From contig WHTC01000006.1 in NCBI GenBank assembly GCA_009379795.1, positions 1 through 40,681 of the forward strand: DNA of 40,681 nt, in the 5' to 3' direction. The notes under the pieces are model-generated. The model searched no databases. It worked only from the letters and a program-made list of their open reading frames with translations, and had not been told where the DNA came from. The number at the start of each line of letters is the position of its first letter. Position 1 is the stretch's first letter. Positions 26,701-37,058 of the stretch are shown piece by piece. The stretch is from Nitriliruptorales bacterium. GTDB lineage: Bacteria > Actinomycetota > Nitriliruptoria > Euzebyales > Egibacteraceae. Both the position numbers and the translations under genes were made by a program.

Positions 26701-28578
26701 CTCACCGGCTTCGCCGGCGTCGAGCCCGAAATCGTAGATCCACGCCGGCGGGCGCCCCGTGGGATGAATCTCGTAGGGGCGCTGGTCCAGCACGCGCACG
26801 CCCATGGTCTCCAGGCGCGGCAGCACGTCGGACAGCGAGATCGGTGGGCCGCAGCGGTACAGCTTGAAGCGCAGACGGCCCATGTCGGCCTCCGGCGGGT
26901 GGTACAGGCTCATGCCGAGGTCGCGTTCGCCCTCCAACCGTTCGATGCGCTCGATGTCGACGACGCCGATCGGGGCGGGGACATCGTCGCGATAGCCCGG
27001 CGGGAACGCCTCGCCGTAGCGGTGATACAGCTTGATCCCGAGTTCCTCGCCGCAGTGCTCGATCAGCGAGTCGTGCAGGGCGTCGGTCCACGACCGCACC
27101 GCCGAGGCCAGCCGCCGCTCGAGGTCGGTCACATCGACGTCGGCCTCCCGGCCGGGTTCCGTGCGGATGACGAGGTACAGGCGGGCGAGCACGGACTCCG
27201 ACAGCCGCGCTGATTGATCCACCCCGATGCCGTCAAGCGCTCCCCGCAGGATCTCCTGCATGCGGATCCGGGTCTGGGTGTTGTAGCGGTCGCGCGGCAC
27301 GAACAGGATGCACGACCAGAACCGCCCGAAGGGGTCTCGCCGCATGAACAGCCGGACCCGCTGGCGCTCCTGCAGGTTGAGGATGCCCATCGCGATGCGG
27401 AAAAGTTCGTCCTCGCTGATCTGGAACAGTTCGTCGCGCGGATAGGTCTCCAGGATCGCCACCAGTTCCCTGCCGCCGTGGCTGGACGGGGCGAAGCCCG
27501 AACGCTCCAGGACGCGGACGGCCTTGCCTCGCACGACCGGGATATCCAGGACACTGGAGTGGTAGACGCTTGACGTGTACAGGCCGAGGAACCGGCATTC
27601 GCCCACGACCTGTCCCTGCTCGTCGAAGCGCTTCACCCCGACGTAATCCAGGTAGGTGGGGCGGTGAACGGTGGCGCGGGCGTTGGCCTTGGTGAGGTTG
27701 AGCAGGTACGGCGCGCGCGCCAGCCGGCGCGCCCGCGGAGGAAGCCGCTCGAAGCTGCCGGAGCGCGTCCGGGCACGCTGGTCGCGCAGGATGCCCAGGC
27801 CCGAGCCGGGGACGCCGCGCAGGGCGTCATCGCCGTCCACCGAGGCCAACTCGTACTCCCGGTAGCCCAGGAACGTGAAGTTGTCCTCGTGCATCCAGCG
27901 GAGCAGGTCGAGCGCCTCGGCCCATTCCTTTTCGTCGACCGGCGGGGGGTGCTGGGTGAGGTCGGTGATGACCGCGCGGGCGCGGGCGCGCATCGGTCCC
28001 CAGTCGCCCACCGCGGCCCGCACATCGCCGAGGACCCGGCAGAGATCGGCGGTCAGTCGCTCGACGACCTGGAGGTCGGTCTGCCGGTCGACTTCAAGAC
28101 GGGTGATCGCCTCGTCCAGCGCGTCATTGGCCTGGGTCCCGGGTTCCAGGACCTCGACAAGGTTCCCCTCCCCGTCGCGACGCACCGTCATCACGGGGTG
28201 GACGAGCAGGTGGATGCCGAGGCCGTGGCGGGTCAGCTCCATGCGGACCGAGTCGACCAGGAAGGGCATGTCGTCGCCGGTGATCTCGACCACGGTGTGG
28301 GTGGACTGCCAACCGTGCTCTTCGATCCGCGGATTGAAGACCTTCACCTTGAACTCGCCCGGCCGCCGTTGCCGCGCCTGGCTCCAGTGCGACAGGGCCG
28401 CACCGTAGAGGTCGCCGGCCGCGCGCTCGGCCAGATCCTCTGGCGGCACACCGCCCACCCTGTAGTACTGCCGGATGAAGCGCTCGACCTGGTCTGCCCG
28501 CTCGGCCTCCAGGCGCTGCCGGGCAAGCGCGACCGCGTCGGCGATGAGCTCCGCCCCACCATCCGGCATCGCCGACAT
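23752..28578 (-). CDS. NAD-specific glutamate dehydrogenase, large (180 kDa) class
   Basis: This enzyme oxidises glutamate to 2-oxoglutarate and ammonia with NAD. The product is 1608 residues, the usual length of the large bacterial class also found in Streptomyces. The first half has the ACT-like regulatory domains of the family (for example [24 protein letters not shown]). The catalytic core lies near residues 800-1100: [33 protein letters not shown], and the nucleotide-binding region with [19 protein letters not shown]. The C-terminal part is helical. ATG 28578 is preferred over the track's 28608 because a GGGGGGAGGG ribosome site precedes it. It stands alone, divergent from a broken oxidoreductase gene. 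No frame damage is seen over its whole length. Confidence 0.95.
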   Translation of the reverse strand: [1608 protein letters not shown]

Positions 28579-28763
28579 CGGCCCTCCCCCCTCGCTCCGG
28601 CTCCTCACTGCGGCTCGGTCACCGTAACCGCTGGTGACGATAGACCACCCGAGCGAGCGGTACCCGGGTGAGGCCGGCCTCGAACCGACCCCTTAGGCTG
28701 AGTCCTGCTCAGGTCACGACTGAGGCGGCACCCGGGCGTGCAAGAGGAAGGATCGGGAGGGTC

Positions 28764-28784
28764 ATGACGGGCACGGGACGATGA
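28764..28784 (+). CDS. Possible six-codon leader ORF
   Basis: ATG 28764 follows GGGAGG three bases upstream and reads MTGTGR before TGA 28782-28784, which overlaps ATG 28781 of the oxidoreductase as ATGA. It may be a translational coupling device or just an accidental frame; the oxidoreductase ATG itself has only a weak ribosome site. Confidence 0.2.
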   Translation: MTGTGR

Positions 28785-29750
28785 AGGCTGCGCGCATCCA
28801 CCGTTACGGGGGACCCGAGGTGCTGACGATCGAGGAGGCCGAGCGACCCGAGCCGGTCCCCACCGAGGTGCTCGTGCGCGTGCACGCCGCCGGCCTCAAT
28901 CCCGTGGACTGGAAGTCCCGCGCCGGGCGAGGGATGTCCGCGCTGCTGGGCGACCCGGGGACCGCCCCGGTGATCCTCGGGTGGGACATCTCGGGGACCA
29001 TCGAGCGGCTTGGGCGTGGTGTGACCCGCTTCGCCGAGGGCGATGAGGTCTTCGGCATGATCCGCTTCCCCCACCAGGGAGCGGCCTACGCCGAATACGC
29101 GACCGCACCCGTCGCGGCACCTGGCGCGCAAGCCTCCCCGGATCGACCCCGTGGAGGCCGCGGGCCTCCCTCTGGCGGCCCTGACCGCCTGGCAGAGCCT
29201 GTTCGACACCGCTGACCTGCGGCCGGGCCAGACGGTGTTGATCCACGCCGCGGCCGGCGGGGTGGGCCACCTCGCCGTGCAGCTTGCGAAGTGGCGCGGG
29301 GCGCGGGTCATCGGCACCGCGTCGGCGCCCAAACGCGACTTCGTCCGCGGCCTGGGTGCCGACGAGGTCATTGACTACCGTTTCGCGCCCTTCGAGGGGG
29401 CGTTGCCCGAGACCGCCGGCCGGGCCGTCGATGTGGTGCTCGATGCCGTGGGGGGCGACTACGTCCAACGGTCGCTGCAGGTTCTGCGGCCCGGGAGGAT
29501 CGCGATCAGCATCCCCTCCGGCGCCTCGGACGCGGCCTTCGATGAAGCGGCCCGTCTGGGGGTGCGCCTCACCGGGATCCTCGTCGAGCCGGACCATCAC
29601 GCGCTGGGCCAGATCGCCGGGCTGGTGACCGACGGTCATCTCCGGGCCGCGATCGACACCGTCCTGCCGCTGACCCAGGTGGTCAGGGCCCACGAGTTGG
29701 GGGAGACGGGCCGGACGCAGGGCAAGCTGGTGCTCCGTGTCGGAGGATGA
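28781..29750 (+). pseudogene. Quinone oxidoreductase-like zinc-less MDR protein, frameshifted
   Basis: Two overlapping frames encode the halves of one NADPH-dependent medium-chain oxidoreductase. The first (28781 on) has MKAARIHRYGGPEVLTIEEA, VHAAGLNPVDWKSRAG and GWDISGTIERLGRGVTRF. The second, ending at 29750, has PLAALTAWQSLFDTADL, the cofactor motif VLIHAAAGGVGHLAVQLA and the tail ETGRTQGKLVLRVGG. The halves join if one G is removed from GG at 29116-29117, giving APVAHLARKPPRIDPVEAAGLPL, a perfect family match. All domain motifs otherwise look healthy, so this is either a very recent mutation or a sequencing error. Such enzymes reduce quinones or enones. M20 and MFS genes follow 36 bases later on the same strand. 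Confidence 0.85.
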
Positions 29751-29786
29751 TCACGTCTCCCATGGCTGCCGACAGGAGGGCGAGGG

Positions 29787-31049
29787 GTGGACGACGTCGA
29801 GCGTGCGGCGCTGGCCGCGTTGGACGGCGCCGAGCTTGTCGAGACGGTGCGTGAGTTCGTCCGCCTGCCGAGCGTGACTGGCACGCCCGGCGAGTCCGAG
29901 GCTCAGCATTGGGTCGCGGAGCGCCTCCGCAGGCTGGGCTGCGAGGTCGATCTCTGGCCGATCGAACTGAGGGCGGTCAGTGGCCACCCGGACTTCCCGG
30001 GCTGGGAGGTCCCGCGCGGCGATGCCTGGGGGCTCGTCGGCGACTGGGGCGGCCGTGAGGGACCCACGCTGATCCTCAACGGCCATGTCGACGTCGTGCC
30101 GGAGGGCGATCCGGCGCAGTGGACGCACGGCGATCCTTTCAGCGGACGCGTGGACGGGGGTGTGATCTACGGGCGCGGGACCTGCGACATGAAGGGTGGG
30201 CTGCTGTGCAACCTGTTCGCGGTGAAGGCCATCGCCGACGCCGGGATCGCCCTGCGTGGGCGCGTGGCACTGCAGAGCGTGGTGGGGGAGGAGGACGGTG
30301 GCCTCGGCACCTTCGCCACGCTGCTCCGCGGGCATCGCGGGGACGCCGCCATCATCACCGAGCCCACCACGCTCGACCTCATCACGGCCAACGCGGGAGC
30401 ATTGACGTTCCGCCTGCGCGTGACCGGGTTGTCCGCGCACGCCAGCGTTCGCCGCGAAGGCGTGGATGCGGTGGAGAAGTTCTGGCCGATCTGGAAGGCG
30501 TTGCGCGCGCTGGAAGCGCAGCGGAACCGGGACGTCCACCCGCTGTTCTCCAGGTGGGAGTTGCCGTATGCGCTCATCATCGGCACCGTCCAGGCCGGCA
30601 GTTGGGCGAGCAGCGTTCCCGGCGAACTCGTCGCGGAGGGCCGTCTCGGGGTCGCCCTCGGTGAACCGGTCGCCCAGGCCCGGGCACAACTGGAGGGGGC
30701 GGTGGCGGCGGTCTGCCGGCAGGACGAGTGGCTCCGCGAGCACCCGGTCGAGGTGGACTGGTTCGGCGGGCAGTCCGCCAGCGGCGGCCCGCCCTCGGAT
30801 CCTCACATCGCCGACCTGCTGCTGGGAGCGCATGGCGATCTGCAGCGCACGGACCCGCAGGTGTTCGGGGCGCCGTATGGCAGCGATCTGCGGTTGCTGA
30901 GCGGTTTCGGCGGGATCCCCAGCGTCCATTACGGTCCGGGCGACGTCCGTCATGCCCACGCGCCCAACGAGCATGTCGCCGTCGACGACCTGCTCGCGGC
31001 CACCCGTACCCTGATCGTGACCGTCCTGCGCTATTGCGGTGCGGCATGA
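29787..31049 (+). CDS. M20-family metallopeptidase/deacylase (ArgE/DapE-like)
   Basis: This is a di-zinc hydrolase of 420 residues in the ArgE/DapE/ACY1 group. Metal and catalytic motifs are intact: LILNGHVDVVPEG (first zinc histidine and catalytic aspartate), GRGTCDMKGG (bridging aspartate), VVGEEDGG (catalytic glutamate pair), ITEPT, and the late histidine in PNEHV. The dimerisation domain sits in the middle (TFRLRVTGLSAHASVRREG). Substrate is probably an N-acyl amino acid or small peptide; the exact one is not readable. GTG 29787 has AGGAGG seven bases upstream. The stop overlaps the MFS gene as ATGA, suggesting uptake and hydrolysis of one compound. Confidence 0.9.
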   Translation: MDDVERAALAALDGAELVETVREFVRLPSVTGTPGESEAQHWVAERLRRLGCEVDLWPIELRAVSGHPDFPGWEVPRGDAWGLVGDWGGREGPTLILNGHVDVVPEGDPAQWTHGDPFSGRVDGGVIYGRGTCDMKGGLLCNLFAVKAIADAGIALRGRVALQSVVGEEDGGLGTFATLLRGHRGDAAIITEPTTLDLITANAGALTFRLRVTGLSAHASVRREGVDAVEKFWPIWKALRALEAQRNRDVHPLFSRWELPYALIIGTVQAGSWASSVPGELVAEGRLGVALGEPVAQARAQLEGAVAAVCRQDEWLREHPVEVDWFGGQSASGGPPSDPHIADLLLGAHGDLQRTDPQVFGAPYGSDLRLLSGFGGIPSVHYGPGDVRHAHAPNEHVAVDDLLAATRTLIVTVLRYCGAA

Positions 31050-32239
31050 CTGAGGCCGCCACCGCGGCCGTGGACTCGGCCAGGGCATGGCGGGCTGTGG
31101 TTGCCGGCTTCCTGTCGATGTTCACCGTCTTCGGCGTCGCCTACAGCTTCGGCGCCTTCTTCGAGCCGATGGCCGCTGAGTTCGGCACAGGACGGGGCGC
31201 GACGTCGCTGGTGTTCTCCATCACCGCCTTCCTGTACTTCGTGCTCGGCGCGCTGAGCGGTCCGGCGGTGGACCGGTTCGGCCCCCGGCCCGTGCTGCTT
31301 GCAGGCGCGGCCGTGATGGGTGCAGGGCTGTTGCTGACCGCCACCGTGCAGTCGATCTGGGTGGGCTATGCCACCTACGGCGTCGGCGTCGGGGTGGGCG
31401 TGGCGTGCGCCTACCAGCCGATGCTGGCCGTGATCGGCGGCTGGTTCGAGCGTCGCCGCAGCGCCGCCTTGGGAGTAGCCGTCGCCGGCATCGGGCTCGG
31501 CACGGTGATCGTCGCTCCGTTGGCCGCCCGGCTGATCGAGCGCTACGGCTGGCGGACCACCTACGCGATCTTCGGCGTCGCCGCGGCCGCGCTGCTCGTC
31601 CTGGCCGCGGCCCGAGCGGAGCGGCCACCGCAGCCGACCGTTGCACGGCACCCGGTCCGCCTGCGGGACAGCATCCGCACCCGCGCGTTCGTCTGCCTGT
31701 ACGCGTCGGTGCTGCTGCTGTCCCTCGGGCTGTTCCAGGTCTTCGTCTACGTCGTCGACTTCGCGCAGACGATCGGCATCGGCAGGGTGGCGGGTGCCAC
31801 GCTGGTATCCATCGTCGGCGCGGCCAGCGTCGTCGGCCGCTTGGCGCTCGGGATCATTGCGGATCGAGTGGGGCGGCTGGCCACCTATCGCAGCTGTTTC
31901 CTGGTGATGGGGCTCAGTTTCGGCATCTGGCTGACTGCATCCTCCTACGGTGCGCTGGTCGCGTTCGCGCTCGTCCTCGGCACGGCGTACGGCGGGTTCA
32001 TCACCCTGTCGCCGGCCGTGGCAGCCGAGGTCTTCGGCGTGACCGGCCTCGGCGGTCTCATCGGCGTGCTCTACACCGGAGCGGGCGTCGGGAGCCTCTT
32101 CGGTCCACCGCTCGCGGGGCTGCTCATCGACGCCACGGGCGGCTACCGGTGGGCCATCGCGGCGTCGGGCCTCGTGGCGATGGCCTCATGGGCGGTCCTG
32201 CTGCTCCTCCGCCAGCCCCGCCGCGCACCTGCCCGGTAG
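31046..32239 (+). CDS. MFS transporter, monocarboxylate/oxalate-formate type
   Basis: This is a 397-residue major facilitator with about twelve hydrophobic helices. Helix 1 is VVAGFLSMFTVFGVAYSFGAFFEPMAAEFG, which resembles monocarboxylate and oxalate/formate (OFA) carriers. The loop between helices 2 and 3 reads SGPAVDRFGPRPVLLAG, and a second copy ADRVGRLATYRSC occurs in the C half. The central loop carries WFERRRSAALGVAVAG. ATG 31046 overlaps the M20 stop (ATGA); the track start at 30728 is spurious because it runs through the M20 gene. A carboxylate or acyl-amino acid substrate is likely, inferred from the pairing. Confidence 0.88.
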   Translation: MTEAATAAVDSARAWRAVVAGFLSMFTVFGVAYSFGAFFEPMAAEFGTGRGATSLVFSITAFLYFVLGALSGPAVDRFGPRPVLLAGAAVMGAGLLLTATVQSIWVGYATYGVGVGVGVACAYQPMLAVIGGWFERRRSAALGVAVAGIGLGTVIVAPLAARLIERYGWRTTYAIFGVAAAALLVLAAARAERPPQPTVARHPVRLRDSIRTRAFVCLYASVLLLSLGLFQVFVYVVDFAQTIGIGRVAGATLVSIVGAASVVGRLALGIIADRVGRLATYRSCFLVMGLSFGIWLTASSYGALVAFALVLGTAYGGFITLSPAVAAEVFGVTGLGGLIGVLYTGAGVGSLFGPPLAGLLIDATGGYRWAIAASGLVAMASWAVLLLLRQPRRAPAR

Positions 32240-32326
32240 GCATCGATACGATCCTCCCAGGTTCTCATACCCACCAGTGCCGGCGGAGTCCCCCGTAGAC
32301 CGCCCGGTCGCCATCCCCGCGAGCGG

Positions 32327-33631
32327 TCAGCGTGCGTCGCGGCGTCCGTCGATCTCATCCAGGGCCTCGGCGAGGACGGCCAGTCCGTCGTCCGCCTCCT
32401 CGAGCCGCAGGGACAGCGGCGGCGCGATGCGCAGCACGTTGCCGTAGAGCCCGCCTTTACCGATCAGCAGGCCGCGGCGGCGGCAGGCCTCCAGCAGCGC
32501 GCTCGCGGCAGTCGGGTCAGGTTCGGTGCCACCCGGCCGGACGAGTTCGACGCCGATCATCAGACCCTTGCCGCGGAGGTCGCCGACGGCCGCGTGTCCC
32601 GCAACGAGATCGGCGAGCCCGGACCGTAGGTGCGCGCCCATCTTGCGGGCGTTGGACTGCAGGTCGTGCTCCAGAAGGTAGCGGAGGTTGGCCAGTCCGC
32701 CGGCCGCGGCAAGCGGGTTGCCGCCGAAGGTGGAGATCGAGTTGGCCTCAACACCGTCCATCAGGTCGGCGTGGGCGACCACCCCGGCCAGCGACAGCCC
32801 GTTCCCGATGCCCTTGGCGAAGGTCAGGATGTCGGGGACGGTGTCGTGTGCCTGGACGCCCCAGAAGTGCTCGCCGGTCCGCCCCCATCCGGTCTGCACC
32901 TCGTCGGTGACGAACAGGATCCCGTGCTCCTCGCAGACCTGCTTCATCGCGCCCAGCAACCCGTCGGGCGGGACGGCGAAGCCGCCGACTCCCTGGACCG
33001 GTTCGGCGATCAGGCAGGCGACATCACCCGCCGTCGCGGTGTCGATGAGGTCACGCAGGTCGTCGACGCAGGCGCTGATGTAGGCGGCGTCGTCGAGGTC
33101 GCGGAACGGGCTGCGGTACCGGTACCCGCCGTGGACGTAGCTGACGTTGAACGGCGACAGGCTCGACGCCGACCATCCACGATTCCCGGTGACCCCCATC
33201 GTCGCGAAGGACCGGCCGTGGTAGCTGTTGCGCAGCGCCAGGATCTGGTTCGATCGGCGAGCGTTACAGGCGAGCAGCAGCGCCGCCTCGTTCGCCTCGG
33301 TTCCCGAGGTGGTGAAGAACACCTTGGCGTCGGGTATGGGCGCCAGCGCGGCGATCCGTTCGGCCAACTCGATTGCGGGCTCGATGAGATACAGCGTCGA
33401 CGTGTGGATCATGCGGGCGGCCTGCTCCTGGATCGCCTCGACGACCTCGGGCACGGCGTGACCCGTCATGGTCGTCAGGATCCCGCCGAAGAAGTCGAGG
33501 TAGGCATGGCCTTCGGCGTCCCAGACGCGCCGCCCCTCACCACGCACCAGCGCGATCGGCTGCTCGTAGTACAGCGACTGCCATGACGGCATCACGGCCT
33601 CGTGCCGTTCCCGCAGACGAGCGTGGATCAT
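32327..33631 (-). CDS. Class III pyridoxal-phosphate aminotransferase (AGXT2-like)
   Basis: This omega-type aminotransferase of 434 residues resembles alanine-glyoxylate or beta-alanine:pyruvate enzymes. Motifs: YLDFFGGILTTMTGHAVPEV, FFTTSGTEANEAALLLA (phosphate binding), NSYHGRSFATMGVTG, CLIAEPVQGVGGFAVPP, LFVTDEVQTGWGRTG, and the cofactor lysine in LTFAKGIGNGLSLAGVV near residue 271. All catalytic residues are present. ATG 33631 is set by a textbook AGGAGGT six bases upstream; the track start at 33703 lies beyond it. The gene converges with the M20-MFS pair. Beta-alanine or glyoxylate metabolism is a reasonable guess, but no pyrimidine-catabolism genes are nearby. Confidence 0.92.
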   Translation of the reverse strand: MIHARLRERHEAVMPSWQSLYYEQPIALVRGEGRRVWDAEGHAYLDFFGGILTTMTGHAVPEVVEAIQEQAARMIHTSTLYLIEPAIELAERIAALAPIPDAKVFFTTSGTEANEAALLLACNARRSNQILALRNSYHGRSFATMGVTGNRGWSASSLSPFNVSYVHGGYRYRSPFRDLDDAAYISACVDDLRDLIDTATAGDVACLIAEPVQGVGGFAVPPDGLLGAMKQVCEEHGILFVTDEVQTGWGRTGEHFWGVQAHDTVPDILTFAKGIGNGLSLAGVVAHADLMDGVEANSISTFGGNPLAAAGGLANLRYLLEHDLQSNARKMGAHLRSGLADLVAGHAAVGDLRGKGLMIGVELVRPGGTEPDPTAASALLEACRRRGLLIGKGGLYGNVLRIAPPLSLRLEEADDGLAVLAEALDEIDGRRDAR

Positions 33632-33637
33632 GAGGCA

Positions 33638-33644
33638 ACCTCCT
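33638..33644 (-). promoter_or_regulatory. Strong Shine-Dalgarno of the aminotransferase
   Basis: AGGAGGT lies six bases before ATG 33631 on the minus strand. It is the best ribosome site in the window and fixes the start of this gene. A TATCCT hexamer about 55 bases upstream of the ATG may be the -10. Confidence 0.75.
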
Positions 33645-33805
33645 GGAGTGCACGTGACAGCGCTCACCGGTCGAGCGGCTGGGTCAGGATAGTGACACGC
33701 CACGTGGGCCCGGCGCTCAGCGGACCGCCAGGCTGCCGTCGTCCAGTAGCCCTCGCGCCGATGCCTTCGCCTTTTGCAGTTCGGTCATTAAGCCTCAGCC
33801 GGTGC

Positions 33806-33928
33806 ATGCTAATCGGCCGCAGAGTCGGCAAGACAACCGTCATGTACCAGACGGTGCGGCGCCTGCTGAGGGCTGGGCTCGGCCCTCGGTCGCTATGGTG
33901 GCTCCGTCTCGACCATCCCCTGCTTCCC
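33806..33928 (+). pseudogene. Remnant of an AAA_14/DUF4143-type ATPase
   Basis: A 41-codon stretch reads like the N-terminal P-loop of AAA_14 ATPases: MLIGRRVGKTTVMYQTVRRL, then LLRAGLGPRSLWWLRLDHPLL, where the family has GxRRVGKTTLLYQ and a SLDDPLL-like segment. Neither the Walker B strand nor the DUF4143 part can be found in any frame downstream, and the upstream sequence lacks a start consistent with the family. Intact proteins of this class are about 400 residues and are often mobile or toxin-antitoxin-like. This is a broken leftover of one. Confidence 0.55.
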
Positions 33929-34116
33929 TTCTTCCTGGGAGCGCGCGGATGGTCTCGTCGAGGGTGGAACCGACCTCGATGTTCGGATGTCGCGCAGCTC
34001 TCGTCTGGCTTTGCGGGTCGGCTGGACCTGCACGTCCCGCTGGGCGTGGCTATCTTCGGCCAGTCGATCACCCTGTTGGTCGGCACCTCCAGGCTGGCGT
34101 GGGGTAGGGACGTTGA

Positions 34117-36198
<2,082 letters not shown>

Positions 36199-36209
36199 TC
36201 GCGTTCTAC

Positions 36210-36258
36210 GGGGGGCAGCAGGCGCTACGAGCAGAGGTGGGCAACCTTTCTGCCCCCC
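36210..36258. terminator. Nine-pair stem-loop after guaB1
   Basis: GGGGGGCAG (36210-36218) is perfectly complementary to CTGCCCCCC (36250-36258), with a 31-base loop. It begins 12 bases after the guaB1 stop. There is no T tract. It is a probable transcript end or mRNA-stabilising structure. Confidence 0.45.
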
Positions 36259-36311
36259 GCGGTCGGGAACCTTACCCACCCCCGTTCGGCGCGCGTCCTG
36301 TCGGGCTGGTC

Positions 36312-36705
36312 GCGCTCCCAGCAGCGTGGGGACCGAGGCGGCTGCCCGCTTGGCCGGAGCGATACCTTCCCGCAGCCGCTCCGGTGTCAGGCGCAGTGAA
36401 GGGCCGCTGACGCTGAACGACGCGAAGCAGCCGTTGGCCAGCGCGGCGAACGGCGCCGCGACGGTGCGCCCCCGACCTGCGATGACGGCCGCTCCCAGAC
36501 CGAGGATGCGGTCCAGCACAGCGGTCAGCGGCCGGGCAGCGGGGTCGTCGGAGCCGCTCACGGTGACGGCGAGCCAGTCGACCAGGCAGCGCCTGGCCGC
36601 ATGGAGCACGTCGGCCGGAAGCGCGTCGGCGGTGATCACGCTGGCCCAGCACGCCAGCTCTCGGGTGAGCTCGGCGCGCTGCGCGGGGTGCTGCTGGTCG
36701 GTGGT
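36312..36705 (-). pseudogene. Chimeric remnant: MmgE/PrpD N-terminal part joined to an IclR-like tail
   Basis: On the minus strand a frame open from a TGA at 36706-36708 reads LTRELACWASVITADALPAD, VLHAARRCLVDWLAVTVSGS and GRGRTVAAPFAALANG, which matches the first about 90 residues of MmgE/PrpD (2-methylcitrate dehydratase-like) proteins. Near 36429 it switches in the same frame to FASFSVSGPSLRLTPERLRE and IAPAKRAAASVPTLLG, which resembles the very end of IclR-family regulators. No IclR stop follows; the frame runs on antisense to guaB1. The simplest reading is an internal deletion that joined two neighbouring genes. No good start codon precedes the MmgE part. The MmgE half is fairly clear; the IclR half is my inference. 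Confidence 0.55.
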
Positions 36706-36877
36706 TCACCGACGGCGTGGGCTGCAATATCCGGCCTGGGGATCGGGCCTCGGGGCGTCCGGATCGCGCTGACCCGGTGAGCGGCGCCATCGCCGGCAGC
36801 GGTTTGCAGCCTAACCGTAACAGTCCCGCCGCCTGCGGCGTCTCAGGGGTGCGCCTACCTGGTACCCGAGTGCCAGG

Positions 36878-36914
36878 CACGACCCCCGCTGAGCTTCCCG
36901 GAGCGGGGGTCGTG
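36878..36914. terminator. Thirteen-pair GC stem-loop
   Basis: CACGACCCCCGCT (36878-36890) is perfectly complementary to AGCGGGGGTCGTG (36902-36914) with an 11-base loop. This is the strongest hairpin found in the window. No T tract follows and no plus-strand gene ends just before it, so its role is unclear. Confidence 0.5.
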
Positions 36915-36966
36915 GTGGCTCTAGCGGGCTCTCGGGCTCCTGGTGACCATGAGGCAAGGCTCAGAG

Positions 36967-36986
36967 GTGCCCGGCCTGCCGGGCAC
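36967..36986. repeat. Twenty-base near-palindrome
   Basis: GTGCCCGGC-CT-GCCGGGCAC is a perfect nine-base dyad with a two-base centre. The short centre favours a dimeric protein-binding site over an RNA hairpin. Confidence 0.45.
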
Positions 36987-37036
36987 GGCCTTGTGCGGGT
37001 TCCTCTACCATCACGGCTGGTCCAAATGGGCTGAAC

Positions 37037-37058
37037 CACCGCCCGCGGGTGGGCGGTG
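37037..37058. repeat. Eight-pair inverted repeat
   Basis: CACCGCCC-GCGGGT-GGGCGGTG is perfect, with a six-base loop. It is the third strong dyad in 180 bases and lies about 75 bases before a small ORF. Confidence 0.45.
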
